The translations under genes were made by a program, and so were the position numbers. From Nocardiopsis sp. CNR-923 (GTDB lineage: Bacteria; Actinomycetota; Actinomycetes; Streptosporangiales; Streptosporangiaceae), in the NCBI RefSeq assembly GCF_001942255.1, contig NZ_MKKC01000062.1, forward strand, positions 29,781 through 93,780: a stretch of 64,000 nucleotides of DNA, read 5' to 3'. This document shows, piece after piece, positions 58,489 to 64,000 of this stretch (its first letter is position 1; each line of letters starts with the position of its first letter). The notes under the pieces are model-generated. The model searched no databases, was not told the DNA's origin, and saw nothing but the letters and a program-made list of their open reading frames with translations.

Positions 58489-59348
58489 ATGGCGAGAATC
58501 ACCATCGGAACGACCACCCTGGGCTACGACGAGGCGGGCGAGGGCCCGCCCGTCGTCCTCGTGCACGCCGCGGTCGCGGGCCGCGCGATGTGGGACCACC
58601 AGTTCACGGCCCTGTCCGCCCGGTTCCGGGTGGTGCGCTACGACCGGCGCGGGTACGGCGACTCGGACGACGCGGAGGGGCCGGTCGCGCACCACGAGGA
58701 CCTCCTGGCGCTGATGGACGCGCTGGACATCGAGCGGGCCGCCCTGGTGGGCGCGTCGATGGGCGGCGGGCACGCGGTGGACGCGGCCCTGGTCGCACCG
58801 GAGCGCGTCAGTGCTCTGGCCCTGGTCTGCGCGGGCATGACCGGCCGGGCGTGGCCGGCGGGGTTCACCGAGGCGGCGGCCCAGGCGATGGCCCGGGCGG
58901 TGCCCCCTGAGCGCCTGACCCGGTACCGGGAGGGGCGTGCCGACCCCGACCCTGCGGACGTGGCCGCGATGGCGGAGGCGCAGGCGCGGTTCGTCGCCGT
59001 GGGTCCCGCGCGAAGCCCGCAGGACCTACCCGCGCCCGCGTGGGAGCGGATGCTCGGGATGTACCGGACGACCTTCCACCGGATGTGGAGCGGACCGCCG
59101 ACCACGACCCGGTCGCCGGAGCCGCCCGCCGAGGGCCGCCTCGCGGAGATCGGGGCCCCGACCTGGTGGTCAAGGGGGGTCATGACGTCCCGGAGATCCA
59201 GGAGGTGTCCGACGTCTACGCCGAGGGAATCCTGGGGGCCCGGTTGGTGGAGCTGCCCGACGTGGGCCACCTGCCGTCCGTGGAGCGCCCGGACGAGCTG
59301 ACCGAGGTCCTCGGCGCGTTCCTGGCGGAAGTGGCTCCTTCGAGCTGA
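58489..59348 (+). CDS. Alpha/beta-hydrolase fold protein (frameshift near 59165)
   Basis: About 286 residues with one C restored near 59165 (GAPT-LVVKGGHD). Core motifs: GPPVVLVHAAVAGRAMWDHQ (oxyanion side), the nucleophile elbow GASMGGGHA, and the catalytic His in LPDVGHLPSVERPDEL; the acid is likely Asp in VVKGGHDVPE. It is a generic esterase, epoxide hydrolase or dehalogenase relative. It stands alone, divergent from ribF. Substrate unknown. Confidence 0.85.
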
Positions 59349-59399
59349 CTTCCGTGGAAACACCCTCATCGCGATCCCGCCACCGCTACGTTACGTGAT

Positions 59400-59645
59400 G
59401 TGGACAAGGCAAACCTGGAAAAGCTCGCGGATGACGTCACGGCCACTGCCAGGAACAAACTCGCACAAGTCCGCCTCGCCGAGCTCTTCGCCGCTATGGA
59501 AGCGGTGAACGGACCGGTCAGTGAGGAGCGGATTCAAGCGGTCCGTGACACCATCCGTCGAGCCCATGCTGAGCAAGGAGTCACAGCAGAATGCCCGACA
59601 GCGGCCTCTGCCGAAATCCCTCGGGATCAGTGCCCACCCGAATAG
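59400..59645 (+). CDS. Small helical hypothetical protein
   Basis: 81 residues: MDKANLEKLADDVTATARNK, then LAQVRLAELFAAMEAVNGPV and ERIQAVRDTIRRAHAEQG, almost entirely predicted helix. It starts at GTG 59400 without a ribosome site; TACGTT nearby could be a -10 box for a leaderless message. Base composition is lower in GC than the flanking core genes, like the toxin-antitoxin pair next door. It overlaps the toxin end by 19 bp in convergent direction. Function unknown; it may belong to the same inserted block. Confidence 0.5.
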   Translation: MDKANLEKLADDVTATARNKLAQVRLAELFAAMEAVNGPVSEERIQAVRDTIRRAHAEQGVTAECPTAASAEIPRDQCPPE

Positions 59646-59911
59646 TGGAAGGCGTCAGCTCGCCCTCGGATATCGAAGACGACGACCGCGTGCTTGTCGT
59701 CGTCTATGGCGTATCGGATGCGGTAGGTGGCACGACGCGCCACCCAGTCGCCTTCGTACGGAGCGTTCAGCGGCTTCCCCACTCGTCGAGGCGCGGCCCT
59801 GAGGTCACCGTCGATCAGCTCCCACGCGGCTGAGGCCACCTTGAAAGGCAGTACGTCCGAAAGCGCACGGCGAGCGGTCCTCGTCAGGATGACTTCGTAC
59901 CGATCACTCAA
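59627..59911 (-). CDS. RelE/ParE-superfamily toxin
   Basis: 94 residues: YEVILTRTARRALSDVLP, then KPLNAPYEGDWVARRATYRI, then RYAIDDDKHAVVVFDIRGRA. The fold and the basic Arg cluster (RRATYRIRY) match ribosome-dependent RelE-type mRNA interferases. The start overlaps the antitoxin stop as ATGA. A gyrase-targeting ParE function cannot be excluded from sequence alone. Confidence 0.85.
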   Translation of the reverse strand: MSDRYEVILTRTARRALSDVLPFKVASAAWELIDGDLRAAPRRVGKPLNAPYEGDWVARRATYRIRYAIDDDKHAVVVFDIRGRADAFHYSGGH

Positions 59912-60198
59912 GTCCCAGACTCCCGCCGTACCCGCTCACGCATGATGGCGGCCATCTCATCACCGGTCACGACGTCTCCAGTGGCGTACTCCTCCTTCGC
60001 TCGCGCCAGGCGAGCGCGGTCCTCGTCATCCTCCAGCAACGCGAAGGTCTCCCGCATGGACTCATAGTCGTCCACTGAGATCACCACAGCCGACGGCTTT
60101 CCGTTGCGCGTGATGGTGACCGAGTCGTGAGTTCTCTCAATGTCGTCGATGATCTTGGACAGGTTGTTTCTGGCTTCAGCCAGCGGCAGCGTCATCAT
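59908..60198 (-). CDS. YefM/Phd-family antitoxin
   Basis: 96 residues. The N-terminal DNA-binding part reads MTLPLAEARNNLSKIIDDIE, then VTITRNGKPSAVVISVDDYE, the YefM/Phd signature. The C-terminal half (LLEDDEDRARLARAKEEYA) is the acidic toxin-wrapping tail. Starts at 60195, 60198 or 60204 are all possible and none has a ribosome site. The TAGAAT at 60211-60206 could place the transcript start close to the ATG, giving a leaderless message. It probably represses its own operon at the TGTACA sites just upstream. Confidence 0.87.
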   Translation of the reverse strand: MMTLPLAEARNNLSKIIDDIERTHDSVTITRNGKPSAVVISVDDYESMRETFALLEDDEDRARLARAKEEYATGDVVTGDEMAAIMRERVRRESGT

Positions 60199-60242
60199 GT
60201 ACATGATTCTAGCCAGCAAGCCCTGCCCATGTACATGATTCT
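60196..60242. promoter_or_regulatory. Tandem TGTACA operators of the toxin-antitoxin promoter
   Basis: A 15-bp direct repeat, CATGTACATGATTCT, occurs at 60196-60210 and 60228-60242. Each copy contains the palindrome CATGTACATG. Start-to-start distance is 32 bp, three helical turns, so bound dimers would face the same way. TGTACA is the core reported for YefM operators in E. coli. Confidence 0.75.
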
Positions 60243-60255
60243 CGCCAACCAACGG

Positions 60256-61142
60256 CTACGCCGGGTCGAAGACCACCACCGGCTTCATGTGGTCGCGCCG
60301 GTTCTCCCCCAGCGCCACCACACGGCCGTCCGGCGCGAACAGCCCCACCGTCCCCGGTCCCGGAGCGCTCGGGTCGATCCGGTTGCCGTGGCGGATCCGC
60401 TTCGTCTCCTCCGCCGACAGCGTCCGCACCGGGAACGACGCCGCCACCGCCTGGTCCAGCGGGACCTGCGTGAACTCCGCCGCCAACTGGTCGAGGGTGC
60501 GCGCCCGCGACAGGTCGTAGGGCCCCACCCGGGTGCGGCGCAGCGCGGTCAGGTGGCCGCCCACTCCCAGGTCCTCCCCCATGTCGCGGGCCAGGGACCG
60601 GATGTAGGTGCCGCTGGAGCACGTGACGACGGCGTCCACGTCCACGAACGTCCCGCCCGCGTCGGCCGCCCGGCGGATGTCGGAGACCGCGAACTCCGCG
60701 ACCGTCACCTCACGCGCCTGAGGGCGACCTCCTTGCCCTCCCGGGCCGACTCGTACGCCCGCTTCCCGTCCACCTTGATCGCGCTGACCCGCGGTGGGAC
60801 CTGCTGGATCCGACCGGTCAGCCGCGCGACGGCCGCGCGCACGGCGTCGTCGCCGACGCTCGACGCGTCCACCCGCGCGCCGGGCTCCCCCTCGGCGTCG
60901 TCGGTGTCGGTCGTCAGACCCAGCCGGATCGTCGCCTCGTAGGTCTTCTCCGTGAGGGTCAGGTGGCCCAGGAGTCTGGTGCCCTTCTCGATGCCCAGCA
61001 CCAGGACCCCGGTCGCCATCGGGTCGAGCGTTCCCGCGTGGCCCACCCTGCGCGTCCGCGCCAGGCCCCGCATCTTGGCGACCACGTCGTGCGACGTCCA
61101 GTCCGCGGGCTTGTCGACGACCACGACGCCGCTCTCGGCCAT
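60256..61142 (-). CDS. truB: tRNA pseudouridine-55 synthase (frameshift near 60720)
   Basis: About 295 residues after restoring one C near 60720 (KEVAL-QAREVTV). The catalytic Asp is in [39 protein letters not shown] and the PUA-linked end ([14 protein letters not shown] [15 protein letters not shown]) follow. It makes pseudouridine 55 in the T-loop of tRNA. The start 61142 has GAGGAG 6 bp upstream; the longer frame to 61175 is not needed. It follows rbfA in the infB block. Confidence 0.95.
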
Positions 61143-61204
61143 GGATCTCCTCGGAAGAAACCGGGGCGGCGGCACGCCCGCGCCGCCGCCGTGCTGATCG
61201 GACG

Positions 61205-61641
61205 CTACTCGTCCTCGTCCTCGGGGCGGGGAGCCCTGTACGGGTCCGCCTCCCCCGCGTGCCGGCGCCGGTGGCCCGCTGGGCCACCTCCTCGTCGGAC
61301 TGGCGCGCCCTGGCCAGCAGCTCCTCGATGTGCTGGGCGTTCTCCTGCACCTCGTCCACGACGAAGGTCAGGCTCGGCGTGTGCCGGATACCGGTCTGGC
61401 GGCCCACCTCGCTGCGGATCACGCCCTTGGCGCTCTCCAGGGCGGCCGAGGTGCCCGCCTTCTCCTCCGGCGTGCCGAACACCGTGTAGTACACCGTGGC
61501 GTCCCGCAGATCGGCGGTGATCCGGGCGTCGGTCACCGTGACGAACCCCAGTCGGGGGTCCTTGATCCGCCGGTCCAGCATCTCGGCGACGACGCGCTGG
61601 ATGCGGTCGGCGATCTTCCGCGCGCGTGCGGCGTCAACCAT
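61205..61641 (-). CDS. rbfA: Ribosome-binding factor A (frameshift near 61262)
   Basis: About 145 residues when one base is restored near 61262 ([15 protein letters not shown]) so that the gene ends at TAG 61207-61205. The family core is [20 protein letters not shown], then [19 protein letters not shown], with [19 protein letters not shown]. The acidic tail (RPEDEDE) is common in actinomycetes. It helps mature the 30S subunit, especially 16S rRNA 5' processing. It is 3 bp from the DUF503 gene. Confidence 0.95.
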
Positions 61642-61643
61642 GG

Positions 61644-61940
61644 TCAGTCTTCCTCTTCGTTGAAGAGCCGCTGCCTGGCGGACAGCAGCTCCAGTTCGGG
61701 GCGGGCCGCGACGAAGCGTTCACAGGCGTCCATCAGCTCCCGCACGTGCGCGGCGCTCGGCGCGACCACGGCGACACCGATCTTCGTGCGCCGGTACAGG
61801 TCGTGCTCCCCGGCCTCGGAGACCGCCACCAGGAACTTGCGGCGCAGGTCGGCGATGACCGGGCGCACCACCGAACGCTTCTCCTTGAGCGAGTGGACGT
61901 CCCCGAGAAGGACGTCCAGGGTCAGCGCCCCAATGTACAA
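61644..61940 (-). CDS. DUF503 (YlxP-like) protein
   Basis: 98 residues: [20 protein letters not shown], then [19 protein letters not shown] and the C-terminal [20 protein letters not shown]. Matches the DUF503 family found between infB and rbfA in Gram-positives; biochemical role unknown. I start at TTG 61940 because GGAGGTGATC, a full match to the anti-Shine-Dalgarno end, lies immediately upstream; no ATG or GTG fits the family N-terminus. Confidence 0.88.
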   Translation of the reverse strand: MYIGALTLDVLLGDVHSLKEKRSVVRPVIADLRRKFLVAVSEAGEHDLYRRTKIGVAVVAPSAAHVRELMDACERFVAARPELELLSARQRLFNEEED

Positions 61941-61976
61941 GTGATCACCTCCGATGGGAGTGAACCGCCAAAGGCA

Positions 61977-62002
61977 GGGCCCCGGCCGCTCGGCCGGGGC
62001 CC
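61977..62002 (-). terminator. Strong hairpin between infB and DUF503
   Basis: GGGCCCCGGCCG and CGGCCGGGGCCC form a perfect 12-bp stem with a 2-nt loop, 20 bp after the infB stop. It likely terminates or attenuates the infB transcript. Confidence 0.75.
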
Positions 62003-62021
62003 CGCGGAGCGGCACCGCGTG

Positions 62022-64000
62022 CTAGTCGCGGGGCTTCTCCTGCATCTCGTAGGTCTCGATGACGTCCTCGATGCGGATGTCGTTGTAACCGACGCCGATA
62101 CCGCACTCGAAGCCCTCGCGGACCTCGGTGGCGTCGTCCTTGAACCTGCGCAGCGAGTCCACGGTGAGGTTGTCGGAGATGACCACACCGTCGCGGATGA
62201 GCCGCGCCTTGGAGTTACGGCGGATGAGGCCGTTGCGGACGATCGAACCGGCGATGTTGCCGATCCTCGGCACCTTGAAGACCTCGCGGATCTCGGCGCT
62301 GCCGAGCTGGACCTCCTCGTACACCGGCTTGAGGAGACCCTTGACCGCGGCCTCGACCTCGTCGATGGCCTGGTAGATCACCGAGTAGTACCGGATGTCG
62401 ACGCCCATGCGGTCGGCGAGCTCGCTGTTCTTGCCCTCGGGCCGAACGTTGAAGCCGATGATGATCGCGTCCGCGGAGGCCGCCAGGTTGATGTCGTTCT
62501 GCGTGATGGCGCCGACACCGCGCCCGATGACCCGGATGCTGACCTCGTCGCCGCCGGCGTCGATCTTGAGCAGCGACTCCTCCAGCGCCTCGACCGAACC
62601 GGACATGTCACCCTTGATGAGGAGGAGCAGCTCGGAGCGCTCGCCCTCCTTGAGGTGGTCCTGCCAGGTCTCCATGGTGACGCGACGGGCCGAACGCGCC
62701 TGCTGGGCGAAGCGCTCGCGCGCCTCACGCTGCTGGGCGATCTGCCGCGCCACCCGGTCGTCCTTGACGACCAGGAAGCTGTCACCGGCGCTGGGCACGT
62801 TGGTCAGACCCAGCACCTGGACCGGACGGGACGGCTCGGCGCTCTGCACGTTCTGGCCGTACTCGTCGAGCATGGCGCGGACGCGACCGTAGGCGTCGCC
62901 GCACACGATCGAGTCGCCGACGTTCAGCGTGCCGCGCTGGACCAGCACCGTGGCCATGGAACCGCGACCGCGGTCCAGGTAGGCCTCGATGGCCAGACCC
63001 TGCGCGTCCATGTCCGGGTTGGCCTGGAGCTCCAGGGCCGCGTCGGACGTCAGCACGATCGATTCGAGCAGGGCGTCGATGTTCTCGCCCTTGAGCGCGG
63101 AGATGTCCACGAACTGGACGTCGCCGCCGTACTCCTCGGCCACCAGGCCGTACTCGGTCAGCTGCGCGCGGACCCGCTGCGGGTCGGCGCCCTCGACGTC
63201 GATCTTGTTGACCGCGACGACGATCGGCACCTCGGCCGCCTTGGCGTGGTCGATGGCCTCGGCCGTCTGCGGCTTGACGCCGTCGTCGGCCGCCACCACC
63301 AGCACGGCGATGTCGGTGACCTTCGCGCCTCGGGCACGCATGGCGGTGAACGCCTCGTGGCCCGGGGTGTCGATGAAGGTGATCTTCCGTTCCTCGTCGT
63401 CCACGTGGGTCGAGACCTGGTAGGCGCCGATGTGCTGGGTGATGCCGCCGGCCTCGCCGCTGACGACGTTGGTCTTGCGGATCGTGTCCAGCAGTCGGGT
63501 CTTACCGTGGTCGACGTGACCCATGACGGTGACCACCGGCGGACGCGGACGCAGGTCCTCGTCGTCGCCCTCGTCCTCTCCGTACTCGATGGAGAAGGAC
63601 TCCAGGAGCTCGCGGTCCTCGTCCTCGGGGCTGACGACCTCGACCGTGTACTTCAGCTCCTCGCCGAGCAGCTGAAGGGTCTCGTCCGGCAACGACTGGG
63701 TCGCGGTGACCATCTCGCCCAGGTGCATCATCACCTGGACCAGCGACGCCGGGTTGACGTCGATCTTGTCACCGAAGTCGGACAGCGAGGCGCCGCGGGA
63801 CAGACGGATGACCTGGTTGTTGCCGCTCGGGATCTTGACGCCGCCGAACGACGGGGCCTGGAGGTCGTTGAACTCCTGACGCCGCTGCTTCTTGGACTTG
63901 CGGGCACGCCCGGGACGACCGCCGGGACGCCCGAAGCGCCCGCCGTGCCGCCGCGACCGCGACCGCCGCCACCGGGACGACCGCCGAAGCCGCCCGGACG
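62022..64000 (-). CDS. infB: Translation initiation factor IF-2, C-terminal part (runs off the window; frameshift near 63931)
   Basis: About 660 C-terminal residues. The GTPase is complete: G1 GHVDHGKT, G2/G3 region [13 protein letters not shown]4 VNKIDVEG and G5 SALKGENI. Domains II, III and IV follow, ending [20 protein letters not shown]. The N-terminal part in the window is Gly/Arg-rich ([16 protein letters not shown]), the long linker usual in actinomycete IF-2. One base is missing near 63931, where the frame passes to [19 protein letters not shown]. An essential gene, so this break is best seen as an assembly error. Confidence 0.95.
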   Translation of the reverse strand, partial: SGRLRRSSRWRRSRSRRHGGRFGRPGGRPGRARKSKKQRRQEFNDLQAPSFGGVKIPSGNNQVIRLSRGASLSDFGDKIDVNPASLVQVMMHLGEMVTATQSLPDETLQLLGEELKYTVEVVSPEDEDRELLESFSIEYGEDEGDDEDLRPRPPVVTVMGHVDHGKTRLLDTIRKTNVVSGEAGGITQHIGAYQVSTHVDDEERKITFIDTPGHEAFTAMRARGAKVTDIAVLVVAADDGVKPQTAEAIDHAKAAEVPIVVAVNKIDVEGADPQRVRAQLTEYGLVAEEYGGDVQFVDISALKGENIDALLESIVLTSDAALELQANPDMDAQGLAIEAYLDRGRGSMATVLVQRGTLNVGDSIVCGDAYGRVRAMLDEYGQNVQSAEPSRPVQVLGLTNVPSAGDSFLVVKDDRVARQIAQQREARERFAQQARSARRVTMETWQDHLKEGERSELLLLIKGDMSGSVEALEESLLKIDAGGDEVSIRVIGRGVGAITQNDINLAASADAIIIGFNVRPEGKNSELADRMGVDIRYYSVIYQAIDEVEAAVKGLLKPVYEEVQLGSAEIREVFKVPRIGNIAGSIVRNGLIRRNSKARLIRDGVVISDNLTVDSLRRFKDDATEVREGFECGIGVGYNDIRIEDVIETYEMQEKPRD

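Noticed and set aside
1..64000. tRNA, rRNA, insertion sequences, phage genes or CRISPR arrays
   Set aside because: None was recognised by eye: no cloverleaf with CCA-type ends, no transposase or integrase motifs, no regularly spaced repeats.

Overview
This 64 kb window is chromosomal DNA from a high-GC actinomycete. The core-gene order at the right end (infB, DUF503, rbfA, truB, ribF, rpsO, pnp, M16 peptidase), the XRE/DUF397 pair, GTG and TTG starts and strong third-position GC all fit an actinomycete. A Nocardiopsis-like member of the Streptosporangiales is my best guess, but the genus is inferred. No rRNA, tRNA or CRISPR array was seen.

An important quality issue affects the whole window. 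I find 31 places where a coding sequence jumps frame, and each is repaired by adding back one base. Affected genes include infB, pnp, rbfA, truB and six sites in one giant synthase. With the bases restored, every affected complete gene becomes a whole number of codons with an intact family sequence. I therefore treat these as single-base deletions in the assembly and annotate across them, rather than calling pseudogenes.

Layout. 0-3.3 kb: a TetR regulator with a 15-bp-arm operator, an NCS1 permease, an agmatinase-family ureohydrolase and a MerR regulator. 3.4-5.3 kb: a SulP anion transporter with its terminator. 5.9-19.1 kb: a biosynthetic operon. It encodes a one-module iterative hybrid synthase (KS-AT-DH-KR-ACP-C-A-PCP-TE, about 3235 residues) whose adenylation pocket reads as ornithine, followed by two phytoene-dehydrogenase-like FAD oxidoreductases. 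This is the architecture of a polycyclic tetramate macrolactam (PTM) pathway. A decayed cytochrome P450 and a TetR regulator follow on the opposite strand.

20-35 kb: accessory metabolism and regulation. It holds a DadA-like oxidase, SDR, VOC and ABM proteins, a BCCT transporter with an Hsp20, an MDR reductase, an isochorismatase-family hydrolase with a GlxA-type regulator, an AraC/NmrA divergent pair, a BASS-type transporter, galE, TspO and a VWA protein. 35.6-37.7 kb: a lower-GC XRE/DUF397 pair facing an operon of tiny unknown proteins. 37.7-43 kb: a 5-oxoproline operon (Nramp-like, pxpA, pxpB, pxpC, YcsI-type) under a divergent GntR regulator. 43-48.4 kb: an MMPL exporter, an SDR/DUF2867-like protein, a MarR regulator and a class IV aminotransferase-like protein.

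48.6-52.7 kb: a second BCCT-Hsp20 pair, then a PCu(A)C copper chaperone coupled to a Tat-type DyP peroxidase. 52.7-64 kb: the housekeeping M16/pnp/rpsO/ribF/truB/rbfA/infB block, interrupted between truB and ribF by an alpha/beta hydrolase and a YefM/RelE-type toxin-antitoxin module.
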